Shown: piece by piece, positions 8,623-16,086 of the stretch
Layout: the number at the start of each line of letters is the position of its first letter
How positions within the stretch are numbered: position 1 is the stretch's first letter
Assembly (NCBI RefSeq): GCF_000829195.1
Contig: NZ_AP013294.1
Coordinates: 1,747,001-1,811,000, forward strand
Direction: 5' to 3'
DNA: 64,000 bases
Source of the DNA: Bacillus sp. OxB-1
GTDB taxonomy: Bacteria; Bacillota; Bacilli; Bacillales_A; Planococcaceae
The notes under the pieces: model-generated
Seen by the model: the letters and a program-made list of their open reading frames with translations, nothing else
Told to the model about the DNA's origin: nothing
Database searches by the model: none
Made by a program: the position numbers and the translations under genes

Positions 8623-8931
8623 TCATGGGAAATTGAGAAACTCTCATGGCAAATCCCTGAACTGTCATGGGAATCGTGGAAACTGTCATGGCTCGGTCAA
8701 ACTGTCATGGGAAATCAGGCAACTGTCATGGCAAATTCTCGAACTGTCATGGGGCCAGTGGAAACTGTCATGGCGTGGCCAAACTGTCATGGGAAATCGG
8801 GCAACTCTCATGGCAAATCCCTGAACTGTGATGGGATTTGCGAAAACTGTCATGGCGCGGGCCAACTGTCATGGCAAATCCCCGAACTGTCATGGGGATC
8901 GCAAAGACTCTCATGGCCCGGGCATAAACGT
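8623..8931. repeat. Tandem array of 15 units with an 82-bp higher-order repeat
   Basis: Fifteen copies of a core TCATGG, usually preceded by AACTG. They start at 8623, 8644, 8665, 8686, 8705, 8726, 8747, 8768, 8787, 8808, 8829, 8850, 8869, 8890 and 8911. The spacing is 21,21,21,19 repeated, so units fall into four types (A TCATGGGAAAT, B TCATGGCAAAT, C TCATGGG with variable tail, D short TCATGGCNNGG). The last cycle lacks type A. Because 82 is not a multiple of 3, any reading frame changes with each cycle, so open frames here are not taken as genes. It begins 15 bases after the peptidase stop codon. Confidence 0.9.
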
Positions 8932-8963
8932 CCAAATAAAAAAACTGGAGGTTATCAATCCAA

Positions 8964-9515
8964 ATGAAATGGACTAAATTGAAAAAGTTAGCGGAAGATT
9001 GCCTCTGCGATTCATTGAAAGGTCGGGCTACGTACCAACTTGTCGTTCATCGCAAAAGCCATGATCAGACGAGGACGTTCCGAGTGACTCTCGATGGTCA
9101 CGAAATCTTTCGGGCTTCGGACATCCCGTTTTCGATGGCAGCCAATACACGCGGGATCGAATTAACTGCGGAGCGGCAAATCGATCCGTTGGCATGGGTT
9201 GATAATGTGGGGCAACTTTGGCAGTCACCAGAATTGAAACGGCTGCATGCCGCCTATGATGACGCGGAACTCGAGGTGAAGGAGCAGGGGCTGTTCCCTG
9301 CATGGGAAATGGTCCCACTTTTATACGAATTCCTTCAACTGCCAATCGAACAGGCGCTGGCACATGAACACCCATTCATACGCGCCATTAGCTTATTGGA
9401 TCGGCGGGTCGGGAAACGGCGGCTGGCTGGGATAAAACCTGAATTAGAGGAAGCCTTAGTGCGACAATTTTATGAAATCCGGGAAACTGCCGGAAAGGAG
9501 ACCGTCATTTCTTAA
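8964..9515 (+). CDS. SF0329-family protein of unknown function
   Basis: A 183-residue soluble protein starting MKWTKLKKLAEDCLCDSLKG, which matches the start of a widespread uncharacterised family (SF0329). It contains a basic N-terminal half (YQLVVHRKSHDQTRTFRVTL) and a helical C-terminal half with LDRRVGKRRL. There are no membrane segments and no catalytic motif that I recognise. A CTGGAGG ribosome site lies about a dozen bases upstream of ATG. It stands alone between two tandem arrays. The stop codon lies inside the terminator hairpin. Family assignment is from memory; function is not known. Confidence 0.8.
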   Translation: MKWTKLKKLAEDCLCDSLKGRATYQLVVHRKSHDQTRTFRVTLDGHEIFRASDIPFSMAANTRGIELTAERQIDPLAWVDNVGQLWQSPELKRLHAAYDDAELEVKEQGLFPAWEMVPLLYEFLQLPIEQALAHEHPFIRAISLLDRRVGKRRLAGIKPELEEALVRQFYEIRETAGKETVIS

Positions 9516-9534
9516 TAGAGTGACGGTTTTTGGT
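9501..9534 (+). terminator. Terminator overlapping the end of the SF0329-family gene
   Basis: Arms ACCGTCA (9501-9507) and TGACGGT (9523-9529) with a trailing T run. The left arm is inside the coding region. Confidence 0.75.
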
Positions 9535-9542
9535 TATAAAGT

Positions 9543-9626
9543 TGTGGAGGTTTTTCGGAAAGGTGTGAGCGTTTCCCTTGAGGGTATGCCAGTTGTCCAT
9601 CAAGATGTGTGAGTTTCATTCGAGGG
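9543..9626. repeat. Short 21-bp array (four units)
   Basis: Units start at 9543, 9564, 9585 and 9606, each 21 bp, with the pattern TGTGNGNGTTT followed by a variable tail often ending GAGGG. The core resembles the units of the array at 61.2 kb. It directly follows the terminator at 9534. Confidence 0.6.
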
Positions 9627-9659
9627 GGGATCAGCATAGGGAGCACCTTTTTTTAATAA

Positions 9660-9721
9660 TGAGTGATTACTCACTTTACTACTACCACTACTTCTTTTAT
9701 AATGGAGTGAGTAATCACTCA
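9660..9721 (+). promoter_or_regulatory. Promoter of the ABC/TetR operon flanked by two inverted operators
   Basis: A -35 TTTACT (9675-9680) and -10 TATAAT (9698-9703) are 17 bp apart. TGAGTGATTACTCAC (9660-9674) abuts the -35 on its upstream side, and its exact reverse complement GTGAGTAATCACTCA (9707-9721) covers the start region. Each copy is itself a near palindrome, as expected for TetR dimers. The TetR gene is the third gene of the operon, so repression of its own operon and release by a substrate drug is the likely logic. Confidence 0.8.
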
Positions 9722-9743
9722 CTACGTGAAAGGAGCGGATTTT

Positions 9744-10478
9744 ATGCAATCAACCACCAAACCTTGTGTATCCATCCGTAACGTTTCCAAGAGTTTCAAG
9801 GATCATCCGGTTCTTCAGGATATCAATCTGGACATTATGCCAGGGGAGATTTTCGGGCTTCTTGGACCGTCAGGAGCGGGGAAGACGACGTTGGTGAAAG
9901 AGTTGGCGGGGCTGGACACGCCGACGAGCGGGGAAAATCTTGTCTTTCAGGAAAAGATGCCTTCCTTGCATTTGATAAACCGGATCGGTTATATGGCCCA
10001 GTCGGATGCCCTGTACGAAGAACTGTCTGCGAAGGAGAATCTTCAATTTTTTTCGGAGCTGTATGGCTTGAAAGGGAAGAAGCAGGCGCAGCGGATTGAT
10101 GAGGTGATGGCGCTTGTGCAATTATCCAATGACTTGACGAAATTAGTTTCCAATTATTCAGGTGGCATGAAACGAAGGCTATCCCTCGCCATCGCACTCC
10201 TTCATGAGCCGGAGTTGTTGATTCTCGATGAGCCGACGGTTGGCATCGACCCTGTCCTCCGGAAAAGCATTTGGCAGGCGTTTGCCGGTTTGAAAGCGCA
10301 AGGGACGACATTGATCGTGACGACGCATGTCATGGACGAGGCGGATAAATGCGATCGGCTTGCGCTCCTTCGGGATGGGAAATTGATCGCGGTCGGGTCG
10401 CCGGCTGAATTGAAATCGCAAACGAACACCACGACAATCGAGGAAGCATTCCTCGTCTATGGAGGTGAGGAAGCATGA
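9744..10478 (+). CDS. ABC exporter ATP-binding protein
   Basis: A 244-residue ABC ATPase. Walker A is GPSGAGKTT, the signature is YSGGMKRRLSLA, Walker B is LLILDEPTVGIDP and the H-loop is TTHVMDEAD. It is of the DrrA/CcmA class that works with an ABC-2 permease to export lipophilic compounds. ATG 9744 is chosen because AGGAG lies 8 bases upstream; an upstream GTG at 9726 has no ribosome site. It overlaps the permease gene (ATGA). The operon also holds a TetR regulator and two operator copies, which suggests an inducible drug efflux role. Confidence 0.92.
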   Translation: MQSTTKPCVSIRNVSKSFKDHPVLQDINLDIMPGEIFGLLGPSGAGKTTLVKELAGLDTPTSGENLVFQEKMPSLHLINRIGYMAQSDALYEELSAKENLQFFSELYGLKGKKQAQRIDEVMALVQLSNDLTKLVSNYSGGMKRRLSLAIALLHEPELLILDEPTVGIDPVLRKSIWQAFAGLKAQGTTLIVTTHVMDEADKCDRLALLRDGKLIAVGSPAELKSQTNTTTIEEAFLVYGGEEA

Positions 10479-11503
10479 GAGTCGCGGCACTTGTCAAACG
10501 GATTCTACGGCAAATCGTCCGGGATAAACGGACGATCGGGTTGCTCATCTTCGCGCCGATGCTCGTCTTGACGATGTTGTATTTCATTTTCGAAGGCGGA
10601 GAATATGAGCCTAAAATAGGTTTGGTGGATGTCCCAGAGATGATTGAACAGCAACTGAATGTCGCAGGGGCGACCCTCACCAATTACAATGATGAAACGG
10701 CCGCCAAAGAGCAGCTGGCTAAACAAAAAATAGACGCTTATCTCAAATTCGAAGGGATGTCGCCGTCCCTCGTCGTGGAAGGTAGTGACCCGACGGTGAC
10801 CGGCGCGACGATGAAATGGTTCCAACAGGCATTGCCGAAACAACCCGGCGGAGGCATGATGCCCGAGCCGCAAGTCGATTTCCTCCATGGCTCAAGCGAT
10901 ATGGGGCAGTTCGATTATTACGGCCCCGTTCTTCTCGGATTTTTCGTGTTCTTTTTCGTTTTTCTCATCGCGGGTGTTTCCTTCCTGCGGGAGCGGACGA
11001 CCGGGACATTGGAACGATTATTGTCCAGCCCGCTGCGCAAATGGGAAATTGTCGCGGGCTACGTCATCGGCTTTGGTTTATTCACAATGATTCAATCGAC
11101 ATTAATCACCGCCTATGCCATCTACGTGCTCGGCATGGTCATGGAGGGCTCGTTCCTATATGTACTGCTCATCATTTTATTGCTCGCTCTTACGGCGTTG
11201 ACGCTCGGGATTCTACTCTCCTCCTTTGCCCATAATGAACTGCAAATGATACAATTCATCCCGATTGTCGTCGTGCCGCAAATTTTCTTTTCAGGTTTAT
11301 TCAACCTTGAAACGATTGCTGGATGGCTAAGCTGGATCAGTCACGTCACGCCGCTGTACTACGCGGCGAATGCCTTGCGCAATGTGATGGTCCGGGGGTA
11401 TGGTTGGGGAGATATCTATTTGGATCTTTTCGCAATTCTGGGCTTTTCCCTGTTATTCATTGCCATTAATATAATCGCACTGCGCAAATACCGTAAAATG
11501 TAA
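10475..11503 (+). CDS. ABC-2 type exporter permease
   Basis: A 342-residue membrane protein of the ABC-2/YhgE-like exporter class. One N-terminal helix (LLIFAPMLVLTMLYFIF), an external domain of about 130 residues, then five or six helices in the C-terminal half. Conserved motifs include FLRERTTGTLERLLSSPLRKWEI, typical of DrrB-type permeases, and PLYYAANALRNVM near the end. It overlaps the ATPase gene by 4 bases and is followed at 9 bases by the TetR gene. It likely forms the membrane channel of the exporter. The substrate is unknown. Confidence 0.9.
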   Translation: MRVAALVKRILRQIVRDKRTIGLLIFAPMLVLTMLYFIFEGGEYEPKIGLVDVPEMIEQQLNVAGATLTNYNDETAAKEQLAKQKIDAYLKFEGMSPSLVVEGSDPTVTGATMKWFQQALPKQPGGGMMPEPQVDFLHGSSDMGQFDYYGPVLLGFFVFFFVFLIAGVSFLRERTTGTLERLLSSPLRKWEIVAGYVIGFGLFTMIQSTLITAYAIYVLGMVMEGSFLYVLLIILLLALTALTLGILLSSFAHNELQMIQFIPIVVVPQIFFSGLFNLETIAGWLSWISHVTPLYYAANALRNVMVRGYGWGDIYLDLFAILGFSLLFIAINIIALRKYRKM

Positions 11504-11512
11504 GGAGGACAT

Positions 11513-12160
11513 ATGGCTGATCAAAATATGATGGATGAACTGTTCGACAGCGAGATGACGGAAAAGCAAAAACAAATCGTGGTAGCGGCCATTGACATCT
11601 TCGCGGAAAAAGGGTTTGCCGCCACATCCACAAACGAAATTGCCAAAAAGGCAGGAGTGGCAGAAGGGACGATTTTCCGTCATTGGAAAACGAAAAAGGA
11701 TCTCCTTCTGTCCATTGTCAGTCCGATGATGGTGAAAATGCTTGCGCCATTCATTATCAAGGATTTGAATAAAGTGCTAGATCAAGAGTACGCAACGTTC
11801 GAAGATTTCGTGCGTGCGATGGTCGAGAATCGGCAAAAGTTTTTGGAGAAAAATATGTCCATCCTTAAAATCCTTCTTCAGGAGATCCCGTTCCACCCGG
11901 AATTGCGGGAGCTGTTCATCGAGCACGTCGGCAAGAAAGTGCTCGCCCGATTTATCGAAATCATAGAGCATTACCAGTCGAAAGGGCAGCTCGCCGATTT
12001 GCCTGCGACGACCGTCGTCCGGCTTGCCGGTTCCACGATTCTCGGGTATTTCGCAACAAAATACGTCATCGCCCGAAACTCGGACAGTTGGGAGGACGAC
12101 GTAGAATTGGAGAGGACGATCCGGTTTTTGGTGGATGGTTTGGCAAAACAGGGAATGTAA
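11513..12160 (+). CDS. TetR-family repressor of the ABC exporter operon
   Basis: A 215-residue regulator. Residues 15-65 hold the TetR helix-turn-helix: KQIVVAAIDIFAEKGFAATS, TNEIAKKAGVAEGTIFRHW and KTKKDLL. The helical C-terminal domain, about 150 residues, would bind ligand and dimerise. A strong AAGGAGG lies before ATG. It is the last gene of the operon and very probably binds the two 15-bp operators at 9660-9674 and 9707-9721. Target assignment is inference from the operator positions. Confidence 0.9.
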   Translation: MADQNMMDELFDSEMTEKQKQIVVAAIDIFAEKGFAATSTNEIAKKAGVAEGTIFRHWKTKKDLLLSIVSPMMVKMLAPFIIKDLNKVLDQEYATFEDFVRAMVENRQKFLEKNMSILKILLQEIPFHPELRELFIEHVGKKVLARFIEIIEHYQSKGQLADLPATTVVRLAGSTILGYFATKYVIARNSDSWEDDVELERTIRFLVDGLAKQGM

Positions 12161-12284
12161 CGGATTTCATTCCCGAAATTCTTCTCGGTTTTGTTGAATT
12201 TCCTATGATTATTTCGAAAAACCGATTGTATATCGGGGCGGAAAGGTCTACTATGGACTCATGATAATTCTAGGAGTGACTGAA

Positions 12285-13727
12285 ATGGAACAAGTTGGAA
12301 GTTATCGAGTGGAAAAAGACTATATCGGGGAGAAGCAAGTACCGGCTGATGCGTATTACGGCATCCAGACGTTGCGCGCGGTGGAAAACTTCCCGATTAC
12401 GGGTTATCCAGTGAGTAAGCATCTGATCAAAGCGCTAGCCATCGTAAAGAAATCCGCGGCACAGGCGAACAGCCTGACCGGGCAACTTGACGGCAAGATT
12501 GCGCAGGCCATCATCCAGGCGGCTGACGAAATCATCGGGGGCGCGCTGCATGACCAGTTCCTCGTCGATCCGATCCAGGGTGGCGCCGGCACATCGATGA
12601 ACATGAATGCGAATGAAGTCATCGCGAACCGGGCACTAGAAATCCTCGGCGAGACGAAAGGAAATTATAAAGTCATCAGCCCGAACACCCATGTGAACAT
12701 GGCGCAATCGACAAATGATGCTTTCCCGACGGCCATCCACATCGCCGTTCTCGATAAAGTGCAAGAATTACTGGACGCAAGTCATGCGCTCCACGAAACG
12801 TTCCTGAAGAAAGCAGAAGAATTCCATCCATTGTTGAAAATGGGACGGACGCATTTGCAGGACGCTGTTCCGATTCGACTCGGCCAGGAATTTGAAGCGT
12901 ACGGCCGCGTGCTAAGCCGGGACATCGCCCGGATCCACGCATCCCGTGAACATCTATATGAAGTGAACATGGGTGCGACTGCGGTCGGAACCGGATTGAA
13001 CGCGGATCCAATGTACATCGAAAAAGTTGTCCAATTCCTATCCGAAAACAGTGGGTTGGAATTAACATCCGCCGAGCACCTCGTAGATGCGACGCAAAAC
13101 ACGGACGCCTATGTTCAAGTGTCCGCGGCACTTCGCGGCTGCATGATTAATATGTCCAAAATCGCGAACGACTTGCGCCTCATGGCATCCGGACCGCGCA
13201 CCGGACTTGCGGAAATCGTCCTTCCGGCACGTCAACCGGGCTCTTCCATCATGCCGGGCAAAGTGAATCCAGTCATGGCGGAAGTAATGAACCAAGTCGC
13301 TTTCCAAGTCATTGGGAACGACACGACGATCAGCTTGGCATCCGAAGCGGGCCAATTCGAACTAAACGTCATGGAGCCGGTCCTCGTCTTCAACCTATTG
13401 CAGTCGATGGACATCATGACGAACGTCTTCACCGTGTTCCGCAACTACTGCTTGGACGGCATCCAAGCGAACGCAGATTTGATGGAAGAATATGTGGATA
13501 ACAGCATCGGAATCATTACGGCCATCAATCCGCATGTCGGCTACGAGGCGGCGACACAAATCGCGAAAGAAGCTTTGGAAACTGGCCGTCCGATCCGCGA
13601 CATATGCATCGAACGGGGCATTTTGACGGCGGAAGAACTAGACGTCATTCTGCACCCATACGAAATGACTGAACCGGGCATTTCCGGCAAAGAACTATTG
13701 GAGAAAAAAGAACTATTGCGTGTATAA
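12285..13727 (+). CDS. aspA: Aspartate ammonia-lyase (aspartase)
   Basis: A 480-residue member of the fumarase/aspartase superfamily. It converts L-aspartate to fumarate and ammonia in the cytosol. Signature regions are GGAGTSMNMNANEVIANRA, NTHVNMAQSTNDAFPTA, GRTHLQDAVPIRLGQEF and the flexible active-site loop GSSIMPGKVNPVMAEV (about residue 320). ATG 12285 is chosen because AGGAG precedes it at the right distance; an upstream in-frame ATG at 12261 lacks one. It stands alone, without an asparaginase partner. Fumarase class II is a close relative, but the N-terminal EKDYIGEKQVPADAYYGIQT favours aspartase. Confidence 0.92.
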   Translation: MEQVGSYRVEKDYIGEKQVPADAYYGIQTLRAVENFPITGYPVSKHLIKALAIVKKSAAQANSLTGQLDGKIAQAIIQAADEIIGGALHDQFLVDPIQGGAGTSMNMNANEVIANRALEILGETKGNYKVISPNTHVNMAQSTNDAFPTAIHIAVLDKVQELLDASHALHETFLKKAEEFHPLLKMGRTHLQDAVPIRLGQEFEAYGRVLSRDIARIHASREHLYEVNMGATAVGTGLNADPMYIEKVVQFLSENSGLELTSAEHLVDATQNTDAYVQVSAALRGCMINMSKIANDLRLMASGPRTGLAEIVLPARQPGSSIMPGKVNPVMAEVMNQVAFQVIGNDTTISLASEAGQFELNVMEPVLVFNLLQSMDIMTNVFTVFRNYCLDGIQANADLMEEYVDNSIGIITAINPHVGYEAATQIAKEALETGRPIRDICIERGILTAEELDVILHPYEMTEPGISGKELLEKKELLRV

Positions 13728-13737
13728 GAGATAGGTA

Positions 13738-13772
13738 GGAGTGGCTGATTTTGTATTAGCCGCTCTTTTTTA
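13738..13772 (+). terminator. Terminator after aspA
   Basis: Arms GAGTGGCT and AGCCGCTC (one G-T pair) are followed by six T. Confidence 0.75.
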
Positions 13773-13782
13773 AGGAAAGAAA

Positions 13783-13791
13783 TGGTATAAT
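13783..13791 (+). promoter_or_regulatory. Extended -10 promoter element before comFB
   Basis: TGGTATAAT is a perfect extended -10 (TGn-TATAAT), 46 bases before the start codon. No good -35 is visible, as is usual for extended -10 promoters. Confidence 0.55.
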
Positions 13792-13836
13792 GAAAAGAGA
13801 ATTGTGAAACCTTGGATGAAGATGGAGGTTAGGGAA

Positions 13837-14154
13837 ATGGCAATCAAAAATGTCATGGAGGATGTCGTACGGGACGTTCTATTGAAATATGAATCGCAAT
13901 TGCATTTGACCTGTCGATGTGAACGGTGCCTCGACGACATCATGGCGCTCGCGCTCAACCAGCTGCCCGCACGCTATATCGTCAACTCGGAACTGAGCCC
14001 GTACGTCCGGGCGGCCCACGAAACCGACCGCCAAGGCGCGACCACCATCCTCTCCGTCGTCGCCCACGCCGCCGGCCGCGTCTCCGCCAGTCCCCGCTGC
14101 GGCAACGCCATCCTAACCGCAACCGACGAAAAACCCCTGACCCAAACGTTATAA
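13837..14154 (+). CDS. comFB: Late competence protein ComFB, displaced from the comF operon
   Basis: About 105 residues of the ComFB family, close to the usual 98. The N-terminal helix MAIKNVMEDVVRDVLLKYES is followed by a Zn-binding cysteine cluster (TCRCERCLDDIMALALNQLP) and a further Cys in SPRCGNAI. ATG 13837 has GGAGG 9 bases upstream. In Bacillus subtilis comFB lies between comFA and comFC. Here those two genes overlap directly at 19.4 kb and comFB sits 4.2 kb upstream as a single gene. ComFB-type domains have been linked to cyclic dinucleotide binding in other phyla; whether this one does so is unknown. Confidence 0.85.
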   Translation: MAIKNVMEDVVRDVLLKYESQLHLTCRCERCLDDIMALALNQLPARYIVNSELSPYVRAAHETDRQGATTILSVVAHAAGRVSASPRCGNAILTATDEKPLTQTL

Positions 14155-14163
14155 TATGATAGA

Positions 14164-14200
14164 AAACAAGCTCTTTTTTAGAAGAGGGGCTTGTTTTTTT
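14164..14200 (+). terminator. Terminator after comFB
   Basis: AACAAGC and GCTTGTT arms with T-rich tail (seven T). The AGCTC/GAGGGGCT inner part also pairs. Confidence 0.85.
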
Positions 14201-14218
14201 GTGGGGTGGGGCGGGAGC

Positions 14219-14376
14219 GCTGATATTTTGCTGGGACTGCTGATAACTTCGGCCTAGTGCTGATAACTCGTGAGAAGTGCCGATAACATCGCCTGAACGC
14301 TGATAACTCGTGGGAAATGCTGATAACCGTGTGTCAGCGCCGATAAATCGTTAGAACCGCTGACAACCGATACCCC
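14219..14376. repeat. Exact 20-bp tandem array (eight units)
   Basis: Units start at 14219, 14239, 14259, 14279, 14299, 14319, 14339 and 14359, exactly 20 bp apart. The conserved half is GCYGATAAC; the other half varies. There is no shared sequence with the other arrays beyond period and placement. It directly follows the comFB terminator and ends about 45 bases before the stop of the convergent flagellin paralogue. Confidence 0.85.
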
Positions 14377-14421
14377 ATCCAATAAAAAAACACCTTCCCC
14401 AAATAGGAAAGGTGCCCATTC

Positions 14422-15234
14422 TCATCTCGAAAACAACGAAAGCATGTCATTCAGATTTTTATTCACAGAGGAAACGAGTAAATGATCCCCTTTTTGGCGG
14501 ATATCCAAGTTGACGAACTGCATCATTTCCTTTGCCATATCCGTATCTTCCAACAACGATAGGGATTTCGTCAAATTCGCCTCGAACACCATGGCGTTCG
14601 TCAGATGATGCTCGATCGCTTCCATTTGGGAACCGACCTTTGTTAGGTGGCCGGAAATCGTTTTGATTGCGTTATCAATTGTTGTAATTAATTTCTCCGA
14701 ACTGTCCCGGGTTTCCAAGGAAGCTCCGTCAATCCCCAACTTCACCGTGCTGACATCAATCGTATCAATCGACATCCGCTGTCCTGGATTCGCCCCCACA
14801 TGGAGAATAATCGGAGCGCGATCGCCCAAAATCTTTTTTGTGTTGAACTCTAGCTTAGTCGATGTATCATCAATTGCCTCGAGGATCTGATCCAACTCTT
14901 TCTGTCCCGCTTCCCTGTCACTATCCGTCAGCGTCCCGTTCGCGTTCGCCACCGCCAATTCACGCGCCCGCTGCAACAGACCGTTGACGTTGTTCAGTCC
15001 TTCATTCGACGCTTCGAGAACGGAAAGGCCATCCTGCATATTGCTTTGCGCCTGCGAAATGCCGCGGATCTGCGCGCGTATCGTCTCTGAAATCGACAGC
15101 CCGGAAGCATTATCGCTCCCCTTTGCAATCTTCAAACCGGTTCCGAGCTTCTGCAAACTCTTCTCGATCTGCGTGTTATTGCGCGTCATCCGCGTTTTCG
15201 AAAACGCGATGTTTTCTTGGCTATGTATGCGCAT
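14422..15234 (-). CDS. Flagellin paralogue with an atypical C-terminus
   Basis: A 270-residue flagellin-domain protein. The N-terminal D0/D1 part is recognisable: MRIHSQENIAFSKTRMTRNN, SLQKLGTGLKIAKGSDNASG, LSISETIRAQIRGISQAQSN and RARELAVANANGTLTDSDR. The C-terminal D1 part has LEDTDMAKEMMQFVN. The last 25 residues (ending NDMLSLFSR) do not follow the usual [16 protein letters not shown] ending, so packing in the D0 core may differ. ATG 15234 is chosen because AAAGGTGG is well placed; a GTG at 15246 overlaps that site. A perfect SigD -10, GCCGATAT, lies 43-50 bases upstream on this strand. It faces a FliS-like gene. It is probably a minor filament or accessory flagellin. Confidence 0.85.
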   Translation of the reverse strand: MRIHSQENIAFSKTRMTRNNTQIEKSLQKLGTGLKIAKGSDNASGLSISETIRAQIRGISQAQSNMQDGLSVLEASNEGLNNVNGLLQRARELAVANANGTLTDSDREAGQKELDQILEAIDDTSTKLEFNTKKILGDRAPIILHVGANPGQRMSIDTIDVSTVKLGIDGASLETRDSSEKLITTIDNAIKTISGHLTKVGSQMEAIEHHLTNAMVFEANLTKSLSLLEDTDMAKEMMQFVNLDIRQKGDHLLVSSVNKNLNDMLSLFSR

Positions 15235-15276
15235 CGTGTCACCCACCTTTTATTCAAAATCAATCATCCGCCCTTT

Positions 15277-15320
15277 ATATCGGCAAATTTTCTTGGAAAT
15301 GAACGCTTGCCTGCCGATAA
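15277..15320. promoter_or_regulatory. Divergent SigD-type promoters for the flagellin paralogue and FliS-like genes
   Basis: On the minus strand GCCGATAT (15284-15277) is a perfect SigD -10 for the flagellin paralogue. On the plus strand GCCGATAA (15313-15320) matches seven of eight positions for the FliS-like gene. The -35 TAAA elements are poor on both sides. The spacing to both start codons (about 30-45 bases) fits. Co-control with motility genes is inferred. Confidence 0.65.
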
Positions 15321-15349
15321 TAAAGAAAAAGGCATCAGGAGGGAAAAAC

Positions 15350-15739
15350 GTGGATTTCAGGAAAGTCACAAAAGTCTACCAGGAAACGAACGTATCCACG
15401 CTCCCCGTTATCGATTACGTTCTCCTCTGTTTGAATGAAGTGCTGCGTAACGTAGAGAGTTACGAAGAATCCGACAGTATCGAGGAACGGAAAGAAGCGC
15501 TGGCCAAAGCCCAAACTCTCCTTTTTGAGCTGATGGCCACGGTGGACCATAAAACCGCGGAAGGCGAACGATTGCAAGTCTACTATGCTTATTTGAATCA
15601 ATGCCTTATCGAAATCCGCATCCACGACACCCCCGGAATGCGGGAACAAGTGTCGCGACAGATCAAAAAATTGATTGACTCGTGGGAAATTGCAAAGGCG
15701 GAAACGCGTAGGCAGAAATATACGACGCAGTGGATATAA
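15350..15739 (+). CDS. FliS-like flagellin export chaperone paralogue
   Basis: About 130 residues, predicted all-helical. The order of motifs follows FliS: an N-terminal YQETNVSTLPVIDYVLLCLN in place of YQNNSVNTASPGELTLMLYN, then ERKEALAKAQTLLFELMATV, then LQVYYAYLNQCLIEIRI and a final helix with IDSWEIAKAE. FliS binds the C-terminus of flagellin and holds it unfolded for export. The start is GTG 15350 with AGGAGG 7 bases before. Being divergent from a flagellin paralogue with an altered C-terminus, it may be its dedicated chaperone. Sequence identity to FliS looks low, so this is moderately supported. Confidence 0.7.
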   Translation: MDFRKVTKVYQETNVSTLPVIDYVLLCLNEVLRNVESYEESDSIEERKEALAKAQTLLFELMATVDHKTAEGERLQVYYAYLNQCLIEIRIHDTPGMREQVSRQIKKLIDSWEIAKAETRRQKYTTQWI

Positions 15740-15748
15740 GGGGATGGC

Positions 15749-15958
15749 TGTTTCGAGGTTGTCCTGGAATGTAGTGAGGTTGAGGTAACTTGTTTTGATG
15801 TTGGTCGCAAACATTATGAGGTTTGGGTAAAATGTTTCGCGGTTAGGAAAAGCCGTTTCGAAGTTGAATGAAAATGTTGTGTGGCTCAGCTGAAACGTTT
15901 CGAAGTTGAACGACATCATTACGAGGCATCGCCAAAATGTTTCAAAGTCGCCCTCAAG
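15749..15958. repeat. Exact 21-bp tandem array (ten units)
   Basis: Ten units start every 21 bp from 15749 to 15938. A consensus such as TGTTTCGAGGTTG begins each unit and the last 8-9 bases vary. Translated on the minus strand it yields a 7-residue pattern (NFETFxx), but no ribosome site or family supports a gene. It begins 10 bases after the FliS-like stop codon. Confidence 0.85.
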
Positions 15959-16048
15959 CATCACCAAATCAATCCACAACACCCAAGCATTCGAAAAAAA
16001 ATCATTTCCAATGTTTATTTTCTGTCAATTCGGGCATACACTACAGAA

Positions 16049-16084
16049 ATATCCCGTACCGAGTGGAGCGCCGGTACGGGATAT
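16049..16084. terminator. Hairpin between the array and the enoyl-CoA hydratase gene
   Basis: Perfect 12-bp arms ATATCCCGTACC and GGTACGGGATAT with a 12-base loop, just after the stop of the minus-strand gene. The T run on the minus side is short, so termination strength is uncertain. Confidence 0.65.
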
Positions 16085-16086
16085 TT

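Noticed and set aside
8623-8931. CRISPR array
   Set aside because: Units of 19-21 bp with no separate repeat and spacer, no cas genes, and higher-order order of units; not a CRISPR.
8579-8967. Two overlapping open frames across the 8.6 kb array with LSWxxxx heptads
   Set aside because: The 82-bp repeat shifts frame every cycle, there is no ribosome site, and both frames are just products of the repeat.
15335-15982. Minus-strand frame of 215 codons over the FliS-like gene and the array
   Set aside because: It is antisense to a better supported gene and extended only by the 21-bp period.
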